In this document: in pieces, positions 1 to 11,000 of the stretch
Numbering within the stretch: position 1 is the first letter of the stretch
Layout of the letters: each line of letters starts with the position of its first letter
Assembly: GCA_013399895.1 (NCBI GenBank)
Contig: VXBA01005040.1
Location: forward strand, 744,001 to 808,000
Length of the DNA stretch: 64,000 nt
DNA from: Serilophus lunatus
Lineage: Eukaryota > Chordata > Aves > Passeriformes > Eurylaimidae
Direction: 5' to 3'
Notes under the pieces: model-generated
Databases searched by the model: none
What the model was told of the DNA's origin: nothing
What the model saw: the letters and a program-made list of their open reading frames with translations, nothing else
Made by a program: the position numbers and the translations under genes

Positions 1-236
1 CTTAATTCTACTTTAAGTGCAAGCTGCCACTTAATTGAACAGGAATAATTCAAGTGTCATTTGGAGAGTTAAATATGCAATTGAAAAACAAGCAATATAG
101 TTCCCTTCATGTAATAGTATGCCCTAGCAAATAAGTCATTTTTATTTGTAGCACAGAACTGAGGTTATTGTGATTGTGGCAAACCACATAGAGTGGCCCC
201 CACCCCATGCAACCCACAACAGAACAGACACATTAC
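1..236 (-). other. KIF20A intron, 3' part of gene off the left edge
   Basis: The donor of the 237-374 exon opens here on the minus strand, and no further KIF20A exon is recognisable before base 1. The remaining 3' exon or exons and the 3' UTR lie outside the window. Confidence 0.7.
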
Positions 237-3200
237 CTGTCTGGCCAGAATGTCATCACATGTGCAGAGGGCTTCTCGGAGTTTCCCTGCTCCTGTGCTG
301 TGGCAGCAGGCTCGCTCTGCAGACTGGAGAGACTCACCAATTTTTTGTAACTCTGAACGCAGCAATCTGACATTCTACAGGAGAGATTTAAAACAAATGG
401 TTTTAGCACTGCTCTGCAAACAAAGCCACTCCCAAAGGTAATTCTGACGTGCAGCACTGAGGGAGGATCCCATCTGAGTGAGATACAGTTGGATCACAGT
501 TCCTGAAACTGTCAACATCTCCAGTAAGTTCAACAAGCCCATTTCAACTTCAAAAATCCTGGAAACAGCAGCCCCAAACACTCTTTGTACTGGTAGCTGC
601 CTTGCTCTGCAAGTATGCCGCCTTCTAACAGAGTTGGAGTTACCTTCTGTCCATCCTCCAGCTTCCTGTCTACATCCATGGTAATGGGCCTGGTAGAGGA
701 GGGTGGTTCCACTAACTTCTGGTATTTGTGCAACTCTAGGAACAGACAAAATGTAGTCAGCAACAGGACATTCAGCTTTCAGTATTTCTGAAATTCAGGA
801 CTTCCCTTGAGACAGGCTGCCACAGGCAAGCTGTGAAGAGGTTTGAGTTTGTGCAGACCTGCACAAGCATTCCAAGCTTCTCCCTTTCAGTTACATAAAG
901 GAACTTAAGGATTTGAACAGGGAGATTATCCTGCTCTAAAGTCCATTTTCATGTGAAAATGAAGCAAAACACTACCCCATCCAGCACATTATTCCTGTCT
1001 TCTACACCTCAGAATAGTGGTTTCAAGGTGTCTGAATCCAATGCACCCTGAAGAAAGTCTCTCTGACCCTATACAAGGATCTCTCAGGCAGAGTTCAGAA
1101 CCGGTGCAGCATTGCTGCCCTACCTGCAGTCGTGGTGTGTAACTCTCTTTGACACTGCTCCAGTCTGGCTTTGGTATCTGCCAGCTCCTTTTCCAGTGTA
1201 CACGAGGTAGCCAGTCGCTTGGATCGACGTAAGCCTTGTTCAGAATCCTTTTCCTTAGCCTCCAGGCTTTCCAATTTTTCTTTGGCCTCCTGCAGAGCAG
1301 CTTGGAGCTCTAAAATCTCCTCATCACGCTCCTAAGAAAGGAAGTTTGTTCAAATATTCAACAAGATTTTCTTATCACAACTTCTCTGAAACTTTGTGTG
1401 CCTGGAGAATTTCCCACACTTAGACACACTGGACCCAGCCTTTAAGGTCCTTTAAGTGAATACAATAAATCCACTTTCTCGGAGCCTAAACCACTTCTTT
1501 ACAGTCTCCAAAGAAAAGGGATTTTTTGGAGAGCTGGAGGTCTGCAACAAGTCCTAGAGGCCACTCAAATGCCAAAACATGAAAAACCTAGACAGGTCCA
1601 CACTCATCGTCACAACTAAGAGCAAGAAGAGAAGCTCGCACAACTTGGTGCGAATCTGAAGAGTGCAAAGCAAGCCAGTAGCGAAAAGAGCAAGAAGGGG
1701 GAGAGGGAAGGGTGGAACACATGTTGAGCACAGAGAAGTCAGGATGGTGGCACATTAGCTTCCAGATTAAGGGTTGAAAATTAGGAAGCCTAGTGAGCTA
1801 CACAGAGAAGGAGACAAGCAAAAATTGTGGATCAACCAATGAAATAACATCTCAATACCTCCGCAAAATCTTTTAGCTTGCATAAACATCTTCCTGGACT
1901 CAAGTACCCTAAGTCCTAACCTACTGCCCCTCTCCTGATGTTATTTCATTGCCATGAACAAACCTGAATCTTCTCCTGGTAATGGTCAGTCAGTAACTCC
2001 TTCAGCATAGTCAGTCTTTCCTCATACACTTCCTCCATCTGATCCCTCTGAGCATCCACATGTTGGCTACAAAGAGAAGAAACAACTCCATGTCAGGGTC
2101 TGGCAGTTCTTGTTGCTGCAGCTCACCCTGAGCAGAGGGAGAGAGATCAGCACAGGCTGTTACCTCCACCACTTCTCCTTCTGCTGCATGTGCTCCTGCA
2201 TTTCATTGCAGATCTCCTCACGTAGTTGCATCTCAAGATGCAGCTTCTCCATCCGCTCCTGTGCCAGCAGCTCTCGTACAGTATTGACCACACGCAACAA
2301 GTCCTGCAAGGAGAACACAGCTCCACTGCCCACACTGCACAACAGAGGCAAGACCTGTAATAAACTAAGTGACCTCATGTCTGCAGGCTGCACTGATCTA
2401 GGTTTGAGGTTATTTTAGTCACTCGGAAAGCGACTGAGGTTCTGTGTCATCTCTCTTGGCATAGTGCTAAGCTCCATTCCCACCTCCCAGGCCAAAGCTA
2501 AGTCATGTTCTTGGCCCTCCATCTATAAAGGCTGTAAAACAAATCACAGCCCACCTTCTTCTCATATGTGGAGACGTCTGCTTCATCCTCAGTGTCTTCA
2601 TCTTCTGATTCCACTACTTCCTTTTCTTCCATACCCTGGCTAGTGCGCCTTTTGTGCTCTTTGATGATGGACTGTAGGGATGGAAGTCCCGGCTTTGCTG
2701 GAGGCGCCTGAACAAGCTGAAGGAGAAAAAACCATAATTACTCATCTGCAAAGCCTGAAAGTTGTGTAGTCTTTAAATACAGCCCTTCTCTCAATCCTTT
2801 CAAGTTTAGCAGAATATGGAAATACTCTAGAGGTAACAACCTACTGGAGAAGCATAGGGGAGACTTGTGAGCATGCCCCCTTCTCCTTGTGGTGAAAAAG
2901 GGCCCCTTCCCACACAAGCAGGATGTACACTCTAACCGTGCTGTGATCCTGGCGTGTGCTACTCACCTGGCTGGCAATGGCTGAGAACTTGGCTACATAC
3001 AGAGTCTCATCATAGGTAGATGCACACTGGTTGATGTTGACAATCATGCAGGAGTGCCCACGCCCAGTGAAGAAGCCCTGGAACACACGGGTCAACTTGC
3101 TGTCCCGGAATGGAACCACCATCTGCTTTGACCTGTGGGGAGAGACAGGAGTGAGCTGGGAAAGCAAAACAGCCCCCCCACACCCTCCCTCTGGAGTTCT

Positions 3201-6200
3201 GGGTGCTCACTTGGACTGCTGGTTCTGTCGGAGGGCAGCGATGCAGCGGCCCAGTGTGTGCAGGGAGGTGTTGATGTTGTTGGCTTCTTTCATTCGGTCC
3301 CCGCTTTTCTGGTCCTTGCAGCGCTCAGACCCAGCCAGGTCACACAGGGATAACCTGAAGGAAATGCAGGCAATATTCACATGACCTGCTGGGTTTGTGC
3401 TGCTCTATCCAAGTTTAGAATTCAGACTCCCTCCAATCAACTTCCAGCTTCCTCATGAGGGCATGGAACACTCCTTTGGAGTGCCTGGGCTGTTGCTGGA
3501 TGGAAGGGCCTACCATAAATGTAGGTGTTACACAAGATAACACCGTAATCGGCTTTGTGGTGACAAGTTCAAAGACCCTTTGCCAGCCCTCAAAACAGCC
3601 ATTTCCCAGGCACCGAGACAATCCGTTTCCAAGTAACTGCATCCCAGGAACTGGTGTCAACAGCACTCAAATCAGCATGCTGAAAGGTCAAGGTTGCTGA
3701 CATTTACCTTCATTCAAAATGCCTGAGAACTACCTTAAGTCATACTTTGCAATACTCCTCAAGCTCTTGTCAGTTCCAAGAGTTAAGAGGGTGAACATTC
3801 ACTCCTTCCAAGTACTTTCAACAAGACCTTCATCAAGATATTTCCCATACCCCAGGTCCTCAACAGAAGAGACATGAAAGCTGAATCTACTGAGAACACC
3901 CCCAAATCCCAGAGAGCATGAAACTTACTCGCTGATTTTTGGAACAACTTCACTGCCATCTCTTTGCAAATGCAGAATCCGAATGGAAAAAACACTGTGA
4001 CTGTAAAGAAACACACAGATATTTAAAAACGATGAAATGCAACCTTTAAAATCCCCTCAGAATTGCATCTCTGCCTAAACAGTCCCTCTCCCCCTTCTGA
4101 CCTGCGACTGGAGTTCTGGTTCATATGGGTGCTGGCAAAAGTCTGGTTTTTCCGACCCAGTTTCAGGAGCTTCCAGGCCTCATCGGCATCCTGGACGTTG
4201 ACCCAGTTCAGATCTGGAAAAGCAAGCATGCGTTGGACACATCAGTTAGGAAACTGGCATTTCCTTGACATTACCATAATCCAGACATCAGAGATCTCTG
4301 TAGGGCTCCCCAGCACATCACTGCTAAGCCACCCACCCACTCAGTCCTAAAGTCTTCTTAACAGGCCACTAAACATCCCTTCCAGGTAAATACCTTTGAC
4401 ATAGGGGTTGCCAGTCTGGTCCTCACAGAGCCGCAGCGTTTGCCGCTTGCGATTCTGCCCGGGGAGAGCTGGATCTAACAAGTCATAGATTAACTCATTG
4501 TAAATCTCAAAGAAGGAGACCCATATGGAGAACTGCACGTCTCTTGTGCTGGTGAGTGAGATCCGATCCACGTCGGTCCAGACAGGGCCTAGTTCTGGGA
4601 GAAAAAAAAAAAAGGAAAAAATTCACAACAGCTTTTCACATATACAACTGGAAGGGTTTAGCTATAGAGAGAGATACTGCCTTCAGCAGGTCAAGTCACC
4701 TCAGAATCAAATTCTTTTGTGCCTCTGTTCCCATTTTTATCTGCTCTAATGCCCGTCCCCAGTGAGACAGCCAGGAGTTTCCTGTAATAGCATCCTCTAT
4801 TCTGTGTAAACACTGTCTATATACTTGATTTTGTATACTTGATTTTGACTCCAGAATTGCAGGACATTCCAAACATAAACATTTTCCAGCATATCAGTCC
4901 TTGTTATCTCAATCACTTCATTCTGGATATGTAGTCAGCTGGTAGTTCCTGGGTTTAAAAGTCTGGACATAAGAGCCCAGTACAACATGATCACTTTAGC
5001 ACCTTGCTTCCCAACAGTCAGCTGCTCAATTACCACATTCCTTGAATAAAGTGAGTGTCATGTAAACGTTCATTTCACATGGCTTGGTTATTTTGCAGTG
5101 GTGAATTCTTCTGGTATTGGCAAAATATTTGCACAAAGTTCTTCTGCCTTGACATCCATATCTTTTAAAGGGAATTCTTGTGAGACTACAGCACCTTTGC
5201 TCCCTTACCTACAATGCAGCATCCAAACAGTCATCATCCTTTTTTCCCCCCCCATTGTCCAGCAGTAAGAAGCAGGTAGTACACAACAGGCTTCCAGACA
5301 TACCTTCTGTCTGGCTGAGGTCTGAACAGCTGGTGAGTTGGCTAGATGAAGAGAGGCCAGCAACTCCACTGTCAAAGCTGCCACTGGTGGTGGCCTGGAA
5401 TTGAGACTCAGCACTGTGGCTCCTCTTCAGTGGGGTTAACAGCTCCCTCTTGAAGGAAACCAAGAACATGAGCATGTAGGTAGCACAACACCATCCCTTT
5501 CCTGTTGAACCTCCCAGGAGGCCCATGCTTACCTCCCAGAGACCCCCCTGCAGCATCCTCTGCTTCTTGGTCTCTTCCTGCTGCACCTGGCTGCTGTCCA
5601 GCCAGATCACCTCGTTGGAGAGGAAAGGCTTCAGGTCCATGGCTCGGTACAACTGGTCCCCCACACTGTTGAAGATGGTTGCCAAGGAGCGAGGCAGGAT
5701 CCCCCCATCTTGGTTGGTGCCTGAGCCAAGAACAGCAGCAAGATGAGGATCCACATGTAGCAACAGACAATCCCTCAACAGGCTCCTAACACCTGGTGCT
5801 TTCCTTACCCTGAATTGTGTGAGTCTTCCCCGAATTGGTGATGCCGTAGGTATAAACCAGACAGTTCTGCCCATTCAGTACATCCTTTACCACTTGTTTC
5901 ATTGTCTCCTCAAAGAACAATTTCTGCCCTACATCTGGTCCAAAGATCTGCAAAGAAGACACAAAAAACAGCCTCTTTTATGTTTTTTCTATCATTTGCT
6001 GATGGTTGCTTGAGTGATATTACATAGTCCTTTGTTCCCTCCACTAGCCATGAGCAACAGACCCACCAGCAATTCCAGATGAGCTCCTTAAAAAACAAGC
6101 TGTTCATTTGCTTAATTCAATGACATTTGATATCATTGCAGCCTCTAGTCTGTTTACAGCCTCATGAACATGTATTTGCTGCCAAAACAGTTGTCAGAAG

Positions 6201-7325
6201 CAGCTTAAAAAGAGACACACTCAGAAAACAGCAACAAACTGATATTGGGAGGATTGTACAAGACTGCAGAGTTCAGGCAGTGCCTTGAGATGACTGAGTG
6301 TGAATAAACCAGCTTTTCAAGCTGTAAGGATGGTTTAAGCTCAAAAAATTTCCAGATGGTTGGTTTGTCCCAGTTACCTACCCGGGTGAAAGAGAACCTG
6401 TGCGCTGCTTGTCCCACTCCACGTTCCGTGCTCCGCATGGTGAAGGAGTTCTTAGGAGCTTTTAGAAGAAGGGTCTCTGTGTTCTCAATGCAGACACAGC
6501 CCTAAAGGACACAGAAAACCCATCATTGCAGTGGCTTACAAGAGGCCACAGCATGGAAAGCAAAGGACAAGAGCATCTCCCAGCAGACACAGAGCCAGCT
6601 CAGAGCCTGCTTTATTCAGTGTCTCACCTGGTCTTCGCCTTTTTCTACTTCTGTAGATTTCAGAGGTCTAACTCTCAGGTAGACTTTTAATTTGCCATTA
6701 TTGTCTTCAGCTACAGCCTGCAAAAATCAGCATAGGTTAAACATGGGAGCCAGAGAGGCAGCACACGACCATCCATCAGACCACTCAACGGGTACCACGG
6801 CATGCAACACAGGTGTTGGCTACCCCAGCTAGTGCTCAGGAAATGTTCTGGTCTCAAAACCACCAGCAATGCCAGAATCTTGGGCATTTCCAAGCACACC
6901 AGCATTTGTTTATCTAATGAATCATCAACAACTCAAAAGACCTGACACCAGAACCAGCCTCAGCCTCACCCCAAAAGACTCTATGTTAAGAGACATTTGC
7001 CCTTCAGAGTCTACTGCTCCCAAAAGGAACTGCTCCCCCCCAGTGCAACGTTTTGTCCCAGCTTCTTCTGAAGAGTCTCTATTGCTTCTGCAATATCAGC
7101 TTTGTATAGAGACCAGCAGTCAGAAGGGAAAACACTGCCTTGTTTGTGACAGAAGAGCTTCAACCTTACCTGGGAGCCCTCCAGGTTTGGGGAGATGGCA
7201 GAGAACTCTGAGAGCAGGTCCTTGCGCAAGTGAGCCCCAAACCCTGTTGCTGTGGACTCAAGCACAGGGGAGGCTGCAACCTCATCATCGGAGAATAGCC
7301 CTGGGGAGGCAAGTGTTTGAGCCAT
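237..7325 (-). CDS. KIF20A: Kinesin family member 20A (MKLP2), C-terminus beyond window
   Basis: Plus-end mitotic kinesin of the kinesin-6 family; it carries the chromosomal passenger complex to the central spindle and is needed for cytokinesis. Coding exons in transcript order (complement): 7170-7325, 6628-6717, 6382-6501, 5809-5947, 5533-5720, 5304-5448, 4394-4594, 4102-4213, 3929-4000, 3211-3354, 2967-3132, 2555-2707, 2164-2303, 1964-2066, 1124-1331, 644-735, 237-374. They sum to 2367 bp, 789 codons in frame. The motor domain has the P-loop GITNSGKT (about residue 157), switch I NSSRSHS (about 380) and switch II DLAGSE (about 410). The long kinesin-6 insert lies between P-loop and switch I. 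The stalk from about residue 560 is coiled-coil. About 100 C-terminal residues are missing compared with the 890-residue human protein and must lie beyond base 1. The start is the ATG at 7325; an acceptor at 7343-7344 implies an upstream non-coding exon. The 145-bp exon start (5448) is the least certain boundary. Confidence 0.96.
4820..4847. repeat. Short direct repeat, 14 bp twice
   Basis: A 14-bp unit, TATACTTGATTTTG, occurs twice in tandem inside a KIF20A intron. It is a small local duplication with no visible function. Confidence 0.6.
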
Positions 7326-7810
7326 GGCGTCTCTCACACCTCCTGGGGAAAAAGGGGCACAGGACAGGATGATATTAGAGCAGCCCAAGCTTTGCTCCCC
7401 ACCGCTACACCCCATTACCACATCCATCAATCCTCACAAACACGGGCCGCCTTGTGGAACCCTTCCTACACACAAAGGATGCCGCTACAAACGTGTACAA
7501 GCAACACCCAGGACCCCAAACAAACCCCTTGCAAATACAAACACCGCCCAGGACCCCAAACTAACTCCCCTGCACACACAAACACCACCCAGGAGTCCTC
7601 CACACGCAGAGACCACCCCGTGGGACACCCACACACACACACACCCACCTCTGAACCACACAGTACCCACCAGACCTAACGCATACCGCCACGCAGGACT
7701 CCTACACACAAACCCACGTGCAGCTCCGCACAGGCCGCCCCCCACCACACGCCCACGCACAGGGTTCCTCTGCCCGCACCCGGTGCCGGTGCCGCTCCGA
7801 CCACCGCAGT

Positions 7811-7816
7811 TTCAAA
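7811..7816 (-). promoter_or_regulatory. CHR-type cell-cycle element (TTTGAA) for KIF20A
   Basis: On the minus strand this reads TTTGAA, the canonical cell-cycle homology region bound by DREAM and MMB complexes. A GGCGG stretch lies 5 bases 5' of it on that strand, resembling a CDE with slightly off spacing (4 is usual). Two CCAAT boxes follow upstream for KIF20A. KIF20A is a G2/M gene, so the layout fits. Function is inferred from motif, spacing and gene identity. Confidence 0.6.
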
Positions 7817-7837
7817 CCTCGCCGCCCGCCCGTCCCG

Positions 7838-7842
7838 CCAAT
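7838..7842 (+). promoter_or_regulatory. CCAAT box (proximal to KIF20A)
   Basis: The CCAAT pentamer sits in the divergent KIF20A/BRD8 promoter, 22 bases from the CHR. With the second CCAAT it forms a pair spaced 31 bp start to start, a spacing typical of NF-Y pairs in G2/M promoters. Confidence 0.6.
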
Positions 7843-7868
7843 GGGGGCTCGGGGCGCGCGCATCGCGG

Positions 7869-7873
7869 CCAAT
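7869..7873 (+). promoter_or_regulatory. CCAAT box (distal to KIF20A)
   Basis: Second CCAAT of the pair, in the extended context GGCCAATCAG, a strong NF-Y match. It could serve either divergent gene. Confidence 0.6.
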
Positions 7874-7922
7874 CAGCGACGCCGTTGGTGTGGAGGGGGC
7901 GGGGTCAGATCTACCGGCTGCG

Positions 7923-7930
7923 GACGTCAC
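7923..7930 (+). promoter_or_regulatory. CRE/ATF-like site near the BRD8 start
   Basis: GACGTCAC here (GTGACGTC on the other strand) is one base from the palindromic CREB/ATF site. It lies about 90 bases upstream of the BRD8 ATG in the shared CpG-rich promoter. Motif evidence only. Confidence 0.4.
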
Positions 7931-8015
7931 GGGAGGAGGGCGTGGCCTTCGCGCGCCTCCCGGCGGGCTTTGCGCACGGCACCGCCCCCTCTTCCCTCGA
8001 GGCAGGACGGCGAAG

Positions 8016-11000
8016 ATGGCGGCCGGGACGGGCAGTGAGTGCGGGGCAGGGCGGGGGCGGCGGAGGCGGCGGGGCTGTGGGGCTGTGGGGCTGTGGGGCT
8101 GTGGGGCTGTGGGGCTGTGGGGCTGTGGGGCTGTGGGGCTGTGGTGGGGACGGCGCACGGGGACGGGCCGAGGTGAACGGAGCGGTTGCCAAGGGGCCTC
8201 CCGGGGAGGGGGCTGGGGACGACGGTTCCGAGGAGGGGTGGGGCCCATGTGGGGGGACCCCGGTTCGAGTCCGGTGTGCCCGGGCGCTGCCCCCGCGCAC
8301 TCCCGCTCTGTCCCGCAGAGCACAAGCTGCTGAGCGCCGGCCCCACCGAGCCCTGGTCCATCCGCGAGAAGCTCTGCCTGGCCTCCTCCGTGATGCGCAG
8401 CGGCGACCAGAACTGGTACGGCAGCACAGGGCGGGAAGAGGTCGCGTGTGGAAGGCTCGGGGTGCCCGGGGCTGCCGCTCCGCCGCCCCTCCTCAGAGCG
8501 AAGATAGGGTGTTAGGGATGTATTTGCACAGGCTTTTTGCTGCCTTCGTAATTATCGTGTAAAAGCAGAGGTGTGTTAATTAAAGAGTGATGAGAACTTG
8601 AGAGAGCCTTTGGACAAAGACTTAGAGAGACAGGACAGGAGAGAATGGCTTCAAACTGACAGAGGAAGGGTTAGATTGGAGATTAGGAAGAAATTCTTCC
8701 CTGTGGGGGTGGTGAGGCCCTGGCACAGGTTGCCCAGAGAAGCTGTGGCTGCCCCATCCCTGGAAGTGTCCAAGGCCAGGTCGGATGGGGCTTGGAGCAA
8801 TCTGGGACAGTGGAAGGTGTTCCTGCCCATGGCAGGAAGGTAGAACAAGATGATCTTGTGAGGTCCCTTTTAACCCAGACCATTCCATGATTTTTTGTTT
8901 CTCAGTGCATAAATTGGATGTGAGTTGTGGTCAGCAAGGATATCTGGTAACAGATTCTTGTGCATGCACTGAACATGTAGCTTTGTTTTGCTGCATTTTT
9001 CCCTTTCTGGAAATGTGGTCGTGTAGTCAGGAGCTAAAAACCTGCTTTTCAAAACAAAGGAGTGAAGTTATCATTTATTAGGAGCAGGCAAACATTTTCA
9101 AGTCTTGTACTTTATAGCATAATAATTCTCAAACATAACTACTCATTGAGTTTATTCAATGATGTCAAGACAGATTGTTTGCTTTTCTCTGTTTGTTGGT
9201 TGGGGAAGAAAGTAAATTGATGGTGACTTGCCATTTTTGTGCTGCAGGGTCTCAGTCAGCAGAGCCATCAAGCCTTTTGCAGAGCCAGGACGTCCACCTG
9301 ACTGGTTTTCTCAAAAGGTAAGAATTTGAATCTTGGAAAAAATGAGTTGTGCAAGTGATGGGTAAGGCAGGTGCCTGAGAGAATGCATTTGTTGTTTTTA
9401 AAACAGGTAGCAAAATCAATTTTGACAAAACCAATTTTATTTAAATATTTTTCTGTTTGTGAAATTAAACTTGAGCTCACAGTACAGTTGGGTAAAGTTA
9501 AGGAAAAGGTATGGATGATCAAAGACATCAAACAGTTTTCATTGTGAGGAATGGCCAAGTAGCGTAGAACCCTTAACCTGAAAAGGTGAATAACAGAAAT
9601 ACACCAGATTTCTGCACAATCACAATTGCCATGTCGAGGATGAATAAGGATTAATTATTCTGTGCTTTGTGCAGCACACAAAAAGTGAGGCTGAGTAAAG
9701 AGATTCTTCACCAGGCATGTGATTAAAGCTGTGGATTTCCTTGCCCCAGGAATTTGTGGGTGCCCATGTATTTTGGTGTGTCCTGTTTGAGCAAGCACCT
9801 GGGACTTTTGTTAAGAGACTCAAGGGTAGGGAAGTTGAGGTTGTTAGTTGCTTACTGTGTCTGTTGAGCTTTGAAGTGGCCCTTGATGAACTGTTGTTTT
9901 GTCTTCAGTTAAATGTTTTGGTTCATATTCACAGACAGAAACATTACAGTTTTTGCTTGCTTTGATTTCTGAATTGCTAGTTGGGAGTGTCTGTTCTTTA
10001 GATTTGTTTTTGCTTCCTCACTGTGAGCTACACTAAATTATAGCCTTGGGGGAAACTGGAGAAAACTGTGAGATCTGTTCATAAAATGTTGGGCCTCTGA
10101 AGAAGCTTTGCTGGTAGGTGTTAGCTGAGGCTGACTCTTTATTGTCCTCTGACTTCCTTTGTTTCTTCTCAGCACTGTGCATCTCAGTATTCAGAGCTCT
10201 TGGAGACCACAGAAACTCCTAAGTGAGTACAAAATCTGACCCAAGCAGTCTGCAGCAGTTTGGGGGGACTCATTTGTTCTTACAGCAAAGTCCTTGTTAC
10301 TGTTAACTTACTTTCTTCCCCAACCAACTCCTTGCAAAAGGAGCATTCAGGTATGAGGAAATTCAGCTGTGATAGCTGTTGTGGGTGGACAGTGGGATCA
10401 GGTGTAGCAGATGGGGAAGATAACATTCACTAGGCTTATGTTAGTCTTACTGATCAGAAGCTTTATACATATATTTGTCATTCAGAGTAGAGGGGTAGAA
10501 AAGACAGCAGGAGTGAGAAGGGGAGACATTTTGTCTTTGTTTCTATTTTGCAGTGTTATTTTATTGTTTTCTTACCAATGCTTTGCGGTGTCAAATATTT
10601 ATTGCTCCTAATTCCAGGTATTTGGGTTGGGAACTTCACATCAAATTAACTTAAAGGTGGAATGTTTGAAAGTAATATTTGTAATGATGCTGAATGATCT
10701 TCAGCACTAGAGTTGCAAAGCTAAAGGACTTTAGTAGAGATAGTGAGTAAAAATAAAGTGTTTCTTCATGGATAGAAAAGAATCTTCTCTGAAGTGGAAT
10801 GATGGATTTATTTCAGGTTGAGAATTTTCAGTGGGCTTTTATCTTTAGCTCTGGGTGCAGTAGATGAAATTTTCAGAAGAGATTGTTTGAACATTGTGAT
10901 GTCCAAGAGCATTTAAGGGAATTGAAGAAAGTTGATTTTTTTTTTTTTTGTGTATGAGTCAGGAATGACAGCAGCCATTATTGAAAGGAGAGCTGAGTTT

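Larger units (their letters stand above)
7345..8015. promoter_or_regulatory. Divergent KIF20A/BRD8 promoter region
   Basis: These ~670 bases separate the two coding starts. The left half (to about 7780) is C/A-rich with a short CA run near 7630-7646 and is probably the KIF20A 5' intron. The right half (about 7780-8015) is GC- and CpG-rich and carries the CHR, two CCAAT boxes and a CRE-like site. Neither transcription start can be fixed from sequence alone. Confidence 0.75.

Noticed and set aside
8262..8272. Perfect tRNA B-box (GGTTCGAGTCC)
   Set aside because: The T-arm stem fails at the fifth pair, there is no A box at the right distance upstream and no cloverleaf. A chance match in a GC-rich BRD8 intron.
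7324..8562. A 412-codon plus-strand open frame across the KIF20A/BRD8 promoter
   Set aside because: It runs antisense to KIF20A exon 2, through the promoter and the 8-bp repeat, and out of frame with BRD8 exon 2. Composition is repeat-like and no family is recognisable.
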